Shown: in pieces, positions 36,217 through 46,770 of the stretch | Numbering within the stretch: the first letter of the stretch is position 1 | Layout: every line of letters begins with the position of its first letter | Origin: Galdieria partita | Taxonomy: Eukaryota > Rhodophyta > Bangiophyceae > Galdieriales > Galdieriaceae | Assembly (NCBI GenBank): GCA_025991245.1 | Contig: BQMJ01000062.1 | Coordinates: 1 to 64,000, forward strand | Direction of reading: 5' to 3' | DNA: 64,000 bases | Program-made: the position numbers and the translations under genes | Notes under the pieces: generated by a model | What the model saw: only the letters and a program-made list of their open reading frames with translations | What the model was told of the DNA's origin: nothing | The model's database searches: none

Positions 36217-36654
36217 TTAGTTGATGAATAAAAAGGAATTCGCTATAGACTTTGCTACTTCACCACCCAAAGTATTCTTTCTTTCATTCTTATCAAAAGT
36301 TCTCTGAAAAGATTGCGTTTTCGTTATTTTATCCTTTCGTCTTGCTTGACAACGTTCACAAGTAGTTATCAACCACAGTCTTTTCTTATTTCCTTTCTTA
36401 TCTCCATACAATCTAACACGACTATGGCCTCCCTTTGATAATAGCCAATGGCAACACTTGGAACAGTGAAAGCGTTCCATCTTGGAACGACCATTCACTT
36501 GAGAGATATCCAACAGCTGTTTGGTTTGATAAGACAAAAAGTGAGATATACTGGGTGTGCTATGGGACAGCTTTAACGAAGCTTCCACCAAGTACTCGTA
36601 TTTCATTTCTAACATTTGTTTTTCTATTTTCGTTTCCATACAACTTGCCATCAT
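36217..36654 (-). CDS. RNase P/MRP subunit of the Rpr2/Rpp21/SNM1 type
   Basis: This gene encodes 145 residues, single exon, from the ATG at 36,654. Two Cys pairs, CSKCC (near residue 64) and CERCQ (near 98), flank a segment with HSRVRLYG and a basic patch. This is the zinc-binding layout of the Rpr2 family, which acts in tRNA 5' processing as part of RNase P (or in RNase MRP). The gene is convergent with EF-Tu (71 bp between stops) and its ATG is only 25 bp from that of FabI on the other strand. The spacing and pattern fit the family; the exact subunit (Rpp21 versus SNM1) is not resolved. Confidence 0.65.
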   Translation of the reverse strand: MMASCMETKIEKQMLEMKYEYLVEASLKLSHSTPSISHFLSYQTKQLLDISQVNGRSKMERFHCSKCCHWLLSKGGHSRVRLYGDKKGNKKRLWLITTCERCQARRKDKITKTQSFQRTFDKNERKNTLGGEVAKSIANSFLFIN

Positions 36655-36679
36655 CCTCCCCTATCAAGCATTGTCGACG

Positions 36680-37711
36680 ATGTTGAGTTTTGTGGTGTTA
36701 GGCCATTCTTATCCTCGTTTTCTGAAAAGTAAGTACATACAACGACTTGTTAAGCTATTCACGGGACATAGGGAATCATTCGAGTACTTTTACTTCTCCT
36801 TGGTTGAATGCTTCCCAATGGGTTCGCAAGTCTTCTACTCGAATGACTTTGGAGTCTGCTCTCGAAACCAAGCCTTTGATAGATCTTCGCAATAAAAAGG
36901 CGTTGGTGACTGGTATAGCAAACAACAAATCCATTGCTTATGGAATTGCCCAAGCACTTCGTGAAGCAGGTGCCGAGTTGGGTATTACTTATCTACCCGT
37001 GAACGAGCGAGTACAAGATAAGATCAAACAATTAACAGAACCTTTGGAACCCAGTCTATTTATTCCTTGTGATGTTCAGAAGCCTAATGACTTGGATCAT
37101 CTTGTTTCTCAGATACAGAGCAATTGGAGTCAATTGGATATTTTGGTTCACTGTTTGGCTTTTGCAAATAAAGAAGACTTGGTGGGAGAGTTTAGCAAAA
37201 CTTCAAAGTCAGGATTTGAGTTGGCTTTGAATGTGAGTGCCTATTCTTTGATTGAGTTGTGTGGGAAAACCAAACATCTTATGAAACCTGGTTCCAGTAT
37301 TCTTACGATGACCTACCTTGGAGCTGAAAAGGTAAATCATTTTCTATGAAGAATGCAATAGAATGATATGCAAAAGTATAGGTTGTTCCTAATTACAATG
37401 TGATGGGAGTAGCCAAAGCCGCTTTAGAAGCTTCCGTTCGTTACTTGGCATCGGAAATGGGACCCGACGGGATTCGAGTCAATGCTATTAGTGCAGGGCC
37501 GATAAGAACTTTGGCATCTTCAGCCATTGGAGGAATCATGGATATGATCAATCATGTTGAAAAGAATGCTCCTTTAAGGAGAACGGTTACTCAAAGAGAA
37601 GTAGGCAATACAGCAGCTTTTCTTCTTTCTCATGCTTCCTCTGGAATAACGGGACAAGTTATTTATGTGGATGCGGGTTATCAAATCATGGGAGCTGCCA
37701 TGAATCACTGA
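36680..37711 (+). CDS. fabI: Enoyl-[acyl-carrier-protein] reductase (plastid)
   Basis: FabI catalyses the last, NADH-dependent reduction of each fatty-acid elongation cycle in the plastid. The exons are 36,680-36,728, 36,772-37,331 and 37,382-37,711, with introns of 43 and 50 bp. The mature part begins [20 protein letters not shown], the FabI-type glycine motif. The catalytic segment [19 protein letters not shown] spans the second intron and shows the Y-x6-K spacing; [15 protein letters not shown] is the family signature. The first exon and the Ser/Thr-rich start give a leader of about 50 residues, consistent with plastid import (inferred). The 3' end overlaps the BCP1 coding end by 7 bp. Confidence 0.93.
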
Positions 37712-38605
37712 GTATTGGATATTTGTTCCGCGGTGTACTTTTTGGCTTTGATCATTTGGTCTTTGGATAATATCATTGCCATTTTGTACTTTTCCAAAGA
37801 CTCTCCTCTTGAAACTGGCCATAAACACCAACTGGTTTGATGAAGATAATAGCCTTGGTCTTCTGCTTTGATAAATAAAAGTTGTTCCGTGGAAAGTTGG
37901 TCATAGTTGCTAGTTGAAGAAAATCTCTTTTTTCTCTTTCTCTTCAAAGCACTGCTATCTAAATACACTTGAGTGATATAGAGAAAATATTCAAAGTCAA
38001 ACATTTCTCTACGTTCCTGGGTAGGCTCATCTTGTGTAGCCCATTCCAGTTCATCCATCAACGCTTGTTGTAACCAAGGAGATAGTTGAGGAGGTAAATT
38101 ACTTACGCGTTCAGATATAACTATACCCAATTTCTGTGGATTATTCAAACAACAATTCTCAAAAACTTGCAACTGTTGTCTACTTTCAAAACGTTCACGT
38201 AAAAATGGAAAAAGAGACGACAACTCATTCCACACATATTTCGCATTGAGACAAGTTATAAAACCCAAACAATCACTCGAGCCTTCAAGACGAATAACCG
38301 TTCCCTAAAAACACGACAAGTTCAACCCATCTCCGTATCAGCACAATATACTTACAACAGTATCTTGTTTTCCAATGACTTGAGCTAAAGCCCAAGTATC
38401 TACCAAGTTGTTGTCTCTTCCCATCCAGTCTCTTAAAAACAATTGAATAGCAGCAACGTCATCCAAGGAGGGATCAAAAAACTCAAAGTCGGCTTGAACT
38501 TGTTCAAAACCTGAAATATAAGAGTCTCCAGATTCACATCATATGTATATACTTACTGGTGGAAGATGAACTATCACTTTCTGAACAAGACGACTGGGGT
38601 TCCAT
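37705..38605 (-). CDS. BCP1: BCP1/BCCIP family protein
   Basis: Yeast Bcp1 is a nuclear chaperone for ribosomal protein Rpl23 and also supports nuclear export; human BCCIP is the homologue. The exons on the - strand are 38,605-38,557, 38,510-38,356 and 38,304-37,705, giving 267 residues. Family features are an acidic/Ser-rich start, [30 protein letters not shown] and the signature [20 protein letters not shown], with a basic KRKRKKR before the C-terminal strand. All three splice phases agree. It is tail to tail with FabI (overlapping by 7 bp) and head to head with LpxB (22 bp between start codons). Confidence 0.87.
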
Positions 38606-38627
38606 TCCTAATCATAAAGCGTTGAGG

Positions 38628-39931
38628 ATGGGTGGATTTCGTCGTCATGGGATCTTCCATTCTCTGTTACTATCAAGGAAGAAAAGGATTCCTCATTGTA
38701 GTTATCACATTTATGTTATTGCAGGAGAAAGTTCGGGAGATAAATTGGGATATCATCTCGTTCACTCGTTACAAACCATGGATAGCCGTTTAGTTGTGAG
38801 TGGAGTGGGTGGGCCTTTGTTGAAAGAGCGAGGCTTAGATTCTCTTTTTCCATGGGAGGAATTGTCCGTTATGGGTTGGTCCAGTGTGTTGTGGCGTATT
38901 CCACGTCTTTTCTATCGATTGAAACAAGTGGAACGAGATATTCGGGTGAAACAACCAGACGCTATTATTGCGATCGATTCAAAAGGATTCTCTTCTCGTA
39001 TATTTCAAAGAATAGCTAGAAATGAGAAAGGATGGAGTCCTTTACGTATTCAATATGTGGGTCCTTCAGTATGGGCTATCAAAGATGGATGGAAAGCAGC
39101 TCAACAATTTGGAAAGTGGGTTGATCACTTATTATTGTTATTCCCTTTGGAAGCTGTCTTATGGAAACAAGCCAATGTTCCTTGCACAGTGGTTGGTCCT
39201 AGTTTTTGTGAAAACTTGGCATGGTTGGATAAAGTAAAATATCCACGCAATCATTCAACCACAAGACTAGTTGCCTTATTGGGTAGTCGAATACAAGAAG
39301 TGAAAAGGTCCGCACCACTCGTTATGAAATGTATCCAATTGTTGAGAAATCAAGGAATCCATAATTTACAAGTCGTTATTCCTTATGTGGGTCATACTTT
39401 GTCTTGGATTGAAAACTGGTTTCATCATGAGGATTCGGATATAGAATGGGTCAATGGAGAAGATGAGAAGAGTTATTTTGAAGCACTTTGTACGAGTGAC
39501 TTGGCTGTAGCAGTTTCCGGTACTGCAGTAATGGAATGTCATATCTGTCAGCTTGCTGTGATTGTCATTTATCCTTGTGATGGATTGACGAGTTATATGA
39601 TCAAGAGAAAAGTTACTGTGCCTTATGCTTCTATGGCCAATATCATGCTTGACCATTCTATTATTCCAGAGTTGTTATTTGAACAATGCAAAGTGGAGAA
39701 TCTATTACCACTCATCAAGTAAGTTATCATACCAATAGCTTGAACAAAATGATGGAGAGGTATTGTAGGAAAGGATTGATTGAAACAGAATGGAGAACTC
39801 AACAGTTGTTAGCACTACAACCTTGGATTCATTCTTTTCGAGAACTCGTTCATTGTCAAGGCAAACCATCTGAACGAGCAGCGAAAACAATATTATCTTT
39901 ATTATCCAAAAAGAGACACGATGAAGCATGA
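38628..39931 (+). CDS. lpxB: Lipid-A-disaccharide synthase, proteobacterial/mitochondrial type
   Basis: LpxB joins UDP-diacylglucosamine and lipid X in lipid A-type glycolipid synthesis (GT19). The exons are 38,628-39,718 and 39,769-39,931; the 50-bp intron (phase 2) joins LLPLIK to KGLIETEW and gives 417 residues. Motifs are YVIAGESSGDKLGYHL, GVGGPLLKERG, YVGPSVWAIKDG, the LLGSR strand and AVSGTAVMECH. The C terminus has the usual SERAAKTIL helix. The frame is open upstream to 38,559 but without ATG, so the ATG at 38,628 is chosen; it gives a basic leader fitting mitochondrial import, as for plant LpxB (inference). A second, different LpxB lies at 57-59 kb. Confidence 0.9.
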
Positions 39932-39944
39932 TCGATATGGATAT

Positions 39945-40859
39945 TCAATAGAGAATATTTCCCAATCCCTTATTCACTACGTCCAATATGGACTGTCCAG
40001 TGATTATGGAAGTAGCCACGATGAATGTAACTCCTAAAAAGAGTTAAAAGAGAAAACTCAAATGGTTGAATATTACCCAACATGGCTAAGCGTCCATTCC
40101 ATATTTCTGCTTCTTTGGTGAGTCCCAGCTTGAATGGAGGCAATAGACCGGCTGGTTCTTCATCTTTCTCTCCTGGACGTAATAAAAGTCTAACCACCAA
40201 CTCATCTTCAATATCTTGGTAGTAGGGGAGTTTTTATTTTCACTTGCCTATCTTGAAAAGAAAAAGGTGCTATAGCAGCTGCAATGGAGACCAACAATAT
40301 ATGAATATGAGCAACCAAAATAATAGCTCTCTCATTGGTGATCTTTTGATTGAATCCTATCCAAAGTTAAGATAAAGAAAAGCACGTTGAAACAACATAT
40401 CCACCTTCCATAACCAAAGTTCCCCATTGTTGCATATCCAATACTTGATCAGCGTTTGGAATCCATCCATGTCCCTTGGCATAACCTGTCAAGACGATAG
40501 CCAACAGTCCAAACATGGCGTGACGACCTACACAAACACTCTCATCAATACCAACTATCAACACTCAATAGCATACACAACCGTTCCATCTTTCTGCCTT
40601 TGAAGTAACTCCCAATCCTCTGGAAACAAAACCAGGATACTCTGAGGCAAAGTCTCTCATAGCTTGTCTAAATATTCCCAACTGTTGCATTCGCCACTTG
40701 CAACAACCATATGTTCGACTGGATACTCCATAGCAGACACCACTACCACAAAAAGAAGTTCGATTGCCTATATTCCTACATATTTTGGTTGATAGAGATA
40801 GATAGATATAGACTTGAAACTTACAAACCGGAAAGACTGGAGCTCGTCAGGAATGCCAT
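39945..40859 (-). CDS. RedCAP-like LHC-superfamily chlorophyll-binding protein
   Basis: This is a three-helix antenna-type thylakoid protein. Six exons on the - strand (40,859-40,825; 40,775-40,582; 40,527-40,405; 40,356-40,244; 40,200-40,077; 40,033-39,945) give 225 residues with all phases consistent; introns are 42-54 bp. Helix 1 contains [20 protein letters not shown], helix 2 follows ITNERAII, and helix 3 is [21 protein letters not shown] and R of both ERWNGR/EIWNGR motifs are the expected chlorophyll ligands. The end, [14 protein letters not shown], resembles RedCAP, a lineage restricted to red algae and red-derived plastids. The start [12 protein letters not shown] looks like a plastid transit peptide. 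One donor (G|GTTGTG) is unusual. The LHC assignment is sure, the subfamily moderately so. Confidence 0.85.
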
Positions 40860-41278
40860 CAGAAAATGCCTCCTCAATCTGCGAGATTGAGTTCACGTCC
40901 GACCCAATCTTCTCCATCTCACATTCATTCATTCTTGCCAACAGCATTGCATATTCAAAAGGAAATATGAACGACTCGTTGTGAAACCATCCAATATACG
41001 AGAAAGAAAATGGATTGATCTCATAGACGAATTATATTCTATGAAAGAATATTTTGAATAAATTGGGATAGATGATGAGCTATTTCTTTCCAAGAAAACT
41101 AGACCCAAGTGAACTGTTCTCTGGTCATTCATAGACCGTCATCATTTCTCTCTTATTGCTATCACCATGTCTTGGCCTTTGGAGGCTCTCTCTGCCCAAA
41201 ATGAAAGCCGTTTTCGGGACTTTTTGAATGGGCGGGATTGACATTTTTTGCAAATCGACAGGAAGATAAACTTAGGCT
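40860..41278. promoter_or_regulatory. Divergent promoter region between RedCAP-like gene and POLD3
   Basis: These 419 bp separate two start codons on opposite strands and must hold both promoters. A GGGCGGGATT stretch near 41,231 is the only GC-rich block and is a poor E2F-like match. I see no gene here. Confidence 0.4.
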
Positions 41279-42394
41279 ATGGAAGAAACCAAGTCTGTTA
41301 TAGAGGCTGTAGTAAATGGCTCAGATAAGGTTCTCACCTGTAAGGGATTAAGTCTTAAAGCGAGTATCCCTGTACAAGAAGCAAAATATATATTGGAGTC
41401 TTACTGGGCAAAACAACCCCAAAGGCTCAACGCAACGTAAGTGAACTCTAATTTTCTTGGTTTAATAACTTGAGAAAATAGGTTTGTATATTCTGGGATA
41501 GATGAACAAGGAAATAGAAAATGGGTATTGAAAAACGACACTTCGCTCCAACTTAAAAAGGTGAAGACTATTTCCAGGTCAATTTATAGTATTTCACGTC
41601 ACAAGGTGTCCGAGCCTAGTTTGATTTGTTCAGAAGATTTCCAGAATGATAGAATGATGACTCTGTCACCAGCTGACGAGAAGAATGTATTGAGAGATAA
41701 TCGGTTCTCTTCTGTCCAATGTAACCAAGTGAAGCACTCTTCTTGGTCTGTAGTAGATGAACAAGACTTACCGAAAGGTTTGAATGTAGATGAGGAAAGT
41801 AGGGAACCTGATTGTGGTTTGTTAAACAGTTTCGAACAACCAAAAGTAGAAGACGAAAACGTCAAGAAGAAAACAAAGGAGAGACCAGTTTATGAAGAAC
41901 AAGTGGTAGACGAGGAGGAAGCTCAGATTACGAGAAGACGAAGAAGAAAGAGGACCACACATTTAACAGAAGAGGGTTCTTTAGAAAGTCAGAAGGAAGA
42001 GTCTTTCGAGTCATTGTTGACTAGTGAGAAGCCTTCTAACCGTGGACACAGCAACGTAGAGAAAGAAAATTCTGGAACTGTGAAAGCTTTTTGTGAAAAG
42101 AACAAGACCATGGAAGTACCCAAGAAGAAAAGCGTGAGAACTGTGTCGGATTCTAGTGGATATTGGGTCACAGAAGTAGTAGAAGAAGATAGAGAACCCT
42201 TGAATATCACTGTCCCTTTTGTGAAACAGGAATTAGAAAATGAACCTGTTCATATAGGAGTTGAACAGAATTATCTATTTGATGGGAAGAAACGAAAGAG
42301 TAGCGTTGCAAAGCAAGTTTCCCATAGTTCCCAGTCTCAACAGGCTTCACAAAAGTCCATTTTTTCCTTTTTCAAGAAAAATACGAGCCTATAG
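41279..42394 (+). CDS. POLD3: DNA polymerase delta subunit 3 (Cdc27/p66 type)
   Basis: This non-catalytic subunit links polymerase delta to PCNA. The exons are 41,279-41,436 and 41,482-42,394 (45-bp intron, phase 2), giving 356 residues. The N terminus (VLTCKGLSLKASIPVQEAK, then FVYSGIDEQG and SIYSISRHKV) matches the conserved winged-helix region of POLD3/Cdc27. The middle is highly charged and repetitive in E/K, as is usual. The last 14 residues, QKSIFSFFKKNTSL, are a canonical PIP box (QxxIxxFF) for PCNA binding. RFC2, which loads PCNA, is encoded 3.3 kb downstream. Confidence 0.85.
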
Positions 42395-42445
42395 AATATT
42401 TACAAATCCGTTCCGTTTTTCTTGCCTGAAATAAACGGAGCAGGT

Positions 42446-42790
42446 TTATTTGCAGTTTCTATGGATATATTGCAAACGAACCCAAATGCTACGAAGCCAT
42501 CTAAGGCTGAATCCGCGTGGCCCATTTCTCTTTAATTCACTTCCAAATGCCCTTTTCTTGAAAAGTCCAGACAGATCAAAGCAATGGCAACAGGGAATTG
42601 TTCCAAGGATCTCTCCCAAGATGCCTTGTCTTATGGACAGAACAGCTGTCTCTTTCTCCATTCGTTGATTGTGTTTATTCTGGAAAGTCAGAAATCAAAC
42701 AAAATCATTCAAACTTGAGGAAATCCGATCGTGGGTGAGATTCAATCCGGAAAAGAGACCCTAGACATACACTGCGACAGCACGTGCCAT
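42446..42790 (-). CDS. Possible small basic protein, 83 residues, unrecognised
   Basis: The - strand frame 42,661-42,446 is open for 71 codons. A short first exon 42,790-42,773 (MARAVA) can be joined through a GTGTATGT donor and a CTTTCCAG acceptor in phase 0, giving 83 residues rich in Arg and Lys, with CCHC and RNGPRGFSLRWLR segments. I do not recognise a family. Support is positional: it would restore the strict strand alternation of the neighbourhood, ending 51 bp from the POLD3 stop and starting 53 bp from the MYB start. Codon-level evidence is thin, and the intergenic region could equally be non-coding. Confidence 0.3.
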
Positions 42791-42843
42791 TTATCTTCCA
42801 CCGAACGCTGTTGTGTAGTGGTTATTAACTAGGCTTCAGAAAA

Positions 42844-44256
42844 ATGAGTGAAGGAATAGACAAAAATAGAAGAAAGAAGTATGTGTTGACAAAGAAGAGG
42901 GAATATTGGACGGACGAGGAACACAACCGCTTTCTTGTCGGATTAGAACAATATGGTCGCAACTGGAAAGCCATAGAAAAAGTAGTAAGAACAAAGACAG
43001 CAGTGCAAGTAAGGTCTCATGCACAAAAATATTTTATTCGGCTGGCGAAAAACAAAACTTATGAAAATCAAACGAGCGAAGAAAGAGACTCTTCTACTTC
43101 ACAAACAGCAAGTAGTGGAGTTCCTTCTGTGGAGCGAGGGTTTGCTTCAAGAGCCATTCACGAAGAATCCAACAAGACAAAGTTTCGATGTCAAGGGTCT
43201 GATCCCTCCGAGTCTTCCGTGGCTCACTCAATAGGGAGGACAGAGCACCAACAACTGGCAGCTAACAGCTTGCATTCTCTGGCCGTTCCAACTGGTAATG
43301 AGTCGAATCTTTGTAGTTATTCGTTGTACGGACAGCAACACAGTACAGCTTGGAATCCTAATACCTTACAGAGCCATATTGCCGCGAATCACTATTCCTG
43401 TTATCCTGTGGAAGCTAATTATAGTAGAGCTGGAAACGCTATATATCCACCGCAACTCAATGGAGTATATTTATCACCAATAGACTATCAAGCAGCGACC
43501 CATTTGGCTTGTACACTACCGTTTCATGTTCCTTGTAACATGTTCCACAATCAATATGTTTCCAGTTCTCAGTGTGCTATGGGAGTAACTGACAAACCCT
43601 ATCATTCCCATTCAGTTGTCCAAAAGACCTCTTCGTTGGACTATGAAAGGGGAAGAGATAGTGAGATGGCAGTGAAAGAACAAGAAGAAGAAAGCAAGTT
43701 GCCAAGTTTTTCTGAACTAGTAGCCTGCTGTGGAGTTGAACGTGACTTGGAACATTTTAGTTCTCAAAGTACACCTGCAAGTTATGAACTGGGCGCATCT
43801 TCTTTGCAACCTACTTGTACTGTTGCTTTGGCTATGGCCAGTCAAGGTCCGCATGGCTTGGACAGTTGCAACAGAAATTTATCTCCAGTTACAAACTGTA
43901 CATATGTTGCTGGGGGTCAAAATAATTGTGTCGATTTTCCATATTGTTCCTCTAGTGGTTGTCTATCAGTTCAGATAGATGGAAACAAGTTTGGAAACTT
44001 TGTAGGAACGTGTTCAGCTACTTTGGATAGAACAAGGAACGATGCTGCAAGTCAGGTCGTCAACCAAGCTCAAGTACCTAATGCAGGCAATTCGACTTGT
44101 ATCTCGTTCGCACCATCTGAAGTGACAAACGGTACAAGCCGTGATTATTCATTATATTATGGCAATATCAACTCACAGAATATGGAGTATCATAGACAGT
44201 CTTTTCCACAAAGAACTTATCCAAACTCTATACAAGCGGTAACTGTGGGACAATGA
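42844..44256 (+). CDS. SHAQKYF-class MYB-related transcription factor
   Basis: The gene is a single exon of 470 residues. One MYB repeat lies at about residues 18-65: the three regularly spaced Trp positions appear as [24 protein letters not shown], and the third helix has [12 protein letters not shown]. This is the single-repeat class that includes plant REVEILLE/CCA1-like and related factors. A basic [13 protein letters not shown] precedes the repeat and may act as nuclear signal. The remaining 400 residues are Ser/Asn/Gln/Cys-rich and without recognised domain, as in many such factors. Circadian or light roles are known for plant relatives; the role here is inference only. Confidence 0.88.
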   Translation: MSEGIDKNRRKKYVLTKKREYWTDEEHNRFLVGLEQYGRNWKAIEKVVRTKTAVQVRSHAQKYFIRLAKNKTYENQTSEERDSSTSQTASSGVPSVERGFASRAIHEESNKTKFRCQGSDPSESSVAHSIGRTEHQQLAANSLHSLAVPTGNESNLCSYSLYGQQHSTAWNPNTLQSHIAANHYSCYPVEANYSRAGNAIYPPQLNGVYLSPIDYQAATHLACTLPFHVPCNMFHNQYVSSSQCAMGVTDKPYHSHSVVQKTSSLDYERGRDSEMAVKEQEEESKLPSFSELVACCGVERDLEHFSSQSTPASYELGASSLQPTCTVALAMASQGPHGLDSCNRNLSPVTNCTYVAGGQNNCVDFPYCSSSGCLSVQIDGNKFGNFVGTCSATLDRTRNDAASQVVNQAQVPNAGNSTCISFAPSEVTNGTSRDYSLYYGNINSQNMEYHRQSFPQRTYPNSIQAVTVGQ

Positions 44257-44554
44257 AGCCTTTATTCTTGTCACTTTTTCCCTTGGTGATTTTATGTTAT
44301 ACAGTTTTGGTGTTGGTCCGAACAGAGATCGAAGAATGACACAGGATTCTACGAGTCTCTGTTGTTGTTCATTTTGTTATATAGAAAAAAAGTTTAGTAC
44401 TTGCGAGAGGGTTGTTAAGTAATAAATAGAATTGTCCGTTTATTGGTTCAAGCATATGTTGTGTTATGGACAGTTACTTGGCACATGTTGTAATCTCTTG
44501 TATATACAAGTCTTGTTCTGCTTTTCTTTTTCTCATTACTAGCAAATTGCTGCA

Positions 44555-44866
44555 CTAATGTTCGAAAGGCGTCACTTCAATATCTGTATAGTCATCGGTT
44601 CCAAAAGTCAGATAAAGAGTTTCTCCGTTAGCTATTTCTTCTTCTTGGATGGACTTTTCTAGTCTTTGGAAGCCGCCTCGACTCGTTGTCTTCCAGTTGT
44701 GTTCGTTCGTCGTTGTCGTTTGCGTTTCTATCTTTTTCCAAAGTTCAATATTTTCGACTGGAATGTCAGATAACTTGGATACTTCTGTCTTTATCACCGA
44801 AACATTGTCACTTGGTTCACAAAAAATAAAATAAATTTTCTTGTGCCTCTTTACCTTTACATACAT
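44555..44866 (-). CDS. Elongin-B-like ubiquitin-fold protein
   Basis: This gene encodes 103 residues from the ATG at 44,866; the frame stays open upstream but only with non-ATG codons and would overlap SEC22. MYVKVKRHKKIYFIFCEPSD with the following helix (VIKTEVSKLSDIPVENIELW) matches the start of elongin B (MDVFLMIRRHKTTIFTD in animals), and the C-terminal ETLYLTFGTDD...VTPFEH matches the family end. A 25-residue insert separates the two halves. Elongin B acts with elongin C in cullin ubiquitin ligases and transcription elongation. A generic ubiquitin-like protein is the alternative. Confidence 0.6.
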   Translation of the reverse strand: MYVKVKRHKKIYFIFCEPSDNVSVIKTEVSKLSDIPVENIELWKKIETQTTTTNEHNWKTTSRGGFQRLEKSIQEEEIANGETLYLTFGTDDYTDIEVTPFEH

Positions 44867-44914
44867 ATCACTACTAACTTTTGAGATTCCCACTCGTTTG
44901 GAATTGTTCAAGTT

Positions 44915-45676
44915 ATGCCCAAGTTTACGCTGATTTCTCGTCAAAGTGATGCGTTACCTTTGGCAGAAAGTATGATTGAAGAAAATGAACCATATGGAGA
45001 TGAATTAGGAGATTATAAGAAACAAGCAAAAACAATAGTCCGTCAACTTTCTAAATCAGTTTCACCAGAGTCCATGATGACCATCGACTGTGGTTACTTT
45101 GTCTATCACTATGTGTTGGTGGATGGAGTTATTTATCTTACTTTTACTGAGAAAGCTTACCCACGGAGGTTGGCTTTTGACTTTTTGGATGAAATATCTA
45201 AAGAGTTTCGAACCGTATACGGTTCACAAGTGACTACGGCTACAAGGCCTTATGAATTCATTCGTTTTGGTAAGCAGACATTTCTGTCAACTACACTCAA
45301 CTAAAATACAATGAAAGACAGTTTTCTACAAAAGACCAAAAAACTATACGAAAACACAAGAACACAGCGAAACATTACCAAACTACAACAGGAACTCAAA
45401 GACGTCCAACATATTATGACGAAGAATATTCATCAAGTTTTGGAAAGAGGAGAGAAACTCGAGAGTACGAAACTTTGTTCACTTGTTAGAAACTTGCCAT
45501 GAGAACTAAATAATGCTTTATTAGATATCTCCTTTCTTTCTTCCAGACTCGTATCTGAATCGAAAAGATACGTAAAAAAGACAGCATATATGCACCAATT
45601 GCTAACTTATAGGCAATACGGTTCAGTAGCTGTAGTCATTCTCATCGTTTTGGTTCTCTTCTGGTTCTTCAAGTAA
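44915..45676 (+). CDS. SEC22: SEC22-type longin R-SNARE
   Basis: This SNARE acts in ER-Golgi vesicle fusion. The exons are 44,915-45,269, 45,318-45,464 and 45,525-45,676 (introns 48 and 60 bp), giving 217 residues, the usual SEC22 length. The N-terminal longin domain shows FTLISRQSDALPLAES, FVYHYVLVDG and RPYEFIRF. The SNARE motif runs from ITKLQQELKDVQHIMTKNI to SESKRYVKK with the central Arg in LERGEKLE. The C terminus is a single membrane anchor, VAVVILIVLVLFWFFK. Its stop overlaps the RFC2 coding end by 8 bp; its ATG is 48 bp from that of the elongin-B-like gene. Confidence 0.93.
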
Positions 45677-46634
45677 CCGCCGATTCAGAAACTTCGGAGA
45701 GAAATGATGTCAATGCGGTCAGTTGTATTAAACTGGCGCAACCTTCCATAATTTTCATGTGCGTCTTCCCGACAACTTTCATGACTTCAAGACGCAAGCG
45801 TTCGTTCATCTCATAACTGCGAGCAACTCGGAATAGTGTCTGTACAATGTCCAATGCAGAGTAGCCTTTGTTCCATAAAGAACATAAGATTTCATTCGAC
45901 TTGGTGACATTTTGTTCAAGTGCACTCTCCAAAATCTCTTTTACCAAGTTCGGATGTGGTTGATCGCATACTTTAAACACATTCTCTTGAGAAAGCTTTT
46001 CAAATCCACAAACAGTCGCCTGAGCATTGTTAAGTGCATTCCGCATATCACCATCCGCAGTAAACAAAATAGCTTCCAAACCTGAGGTTTCCCATTGTAC
46101 ATTCTCCAACCTCAAAACTTGCTCTAGTCTCTCAGCAATTTCACTATCTTCTAGTCTTCTCAGCCTGACTACTGCGCATCTGGACTGGATAGGTTCTATA
46201 ATTTTCGAAGGCGTATTACAAGCCAACGCAAAACGAGTGGTTGTCGCGTATATCTCCATAGTCCTTCGAAGTGCTTGTTGAGCTCCTTCCGTCATTGAGT
46301 CCGCTTCATCTAGTATCACAATCTTCTGTCTTCCACTAGGTAAACTCATCTTTTGTTGGGCAAAGGTTTTCACTTTGGACCTTATTACTTCAATTCCTCG
46401 ATCATCGGAGGCGTTTAGTTCGAGAACAGCTTGTGAAAACCAATCCTCCCCAAGTAGCTGCCTTGCTAGACACAATATCATGGTTGTCTTCCCACAACCA
46501 GGAGGACCCGATAATAGCAAATGAGGTAGACTTCCCCCATTCACCACAGCTTGAAGCCTCGATACTACTTGTGGATTGCCTACAACTTCGTCCAAGGTCT
46601 TCGGTCTATATTTCTCAACCCAAGGCTCTTGCAT
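45669..46634 (-). CDS. RFC2: Replication factor C small subunit (RFC2 / yeast Rfc4)
   Basis: This AAA+ clamp-loader subunit opens PCNA and places it on primed DNA. The gene is a single exon of 321 residues. It has the RFC boxes in order: WVEKYRPKTLDEVVG at the N terminus, Walker A SGPPGCGKT (42-50), Walker B ILDEAD (107-112), ALRRTME, the SRC arginine finger motif IQSRC (149-153) and GDMRNALNN. Among the small subunits, TRFALACN, ENVFKVCDQPHP and THMKIMEG match human RFC2/yeast Rfc4 best. It is tail to tail with SEC22 and head to head with the ACT-kinase gene (136 bp between ATGs). Confidence 0.93.
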   Translation of the reverse strand: MQEPWVEKYRPKTLDEVVGNPQVVSRLQAVVNGGSLPHLLLSGPPGCGKTTMILCLARQLLGEDWFSQAVLELNASDDRGIEVIRSKVKTFAQQKMSLPSGRQKIVILDEADSMTEGAQQALRRTMEIYATTTRFALACNTPSKIIEPIQSRCAVVRLRRLEDSEIAERLEQVLRLENVQWETSGLEAILFTADGDMRNALNNAQATVCGFEKLSQENVFKVCDQPHPNLVKEILESALEQNVTKSNEILCSLWNKGYSALDIVQTLFRVARSYEMNERLRLEVMKVVGKTHMKIMEGCASLIQLTALTSFLSEVSESAVT

Positions 46635-46770
46635 CCTTTTACACTATTGATGAGTCACAACGAAGAAACAAAAATGGCGCTCTTTTTCTGTCGACTCCAA
46701 AGATTTTTAATTAGAGCTTTGAAATTTCTGACTGTAAAGTTGCCATGTTGCAACCACATTACCTTACTTG

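Noticed and set aside
39719-39738. A 20-nt intron in LpxB (GTAAGT...CAATAG)
   Set aside because: It also keeps frame, but is far shorter than any other intron here; the 50-bp alternative ending at 39,768 gives a better join to the family C terminus.
45465-45489. A 25-nt intron in SEC22
   Set aside because: Too short, and the following frame meets a stop; the acceptor at 45,524 restores the SNARE motif.
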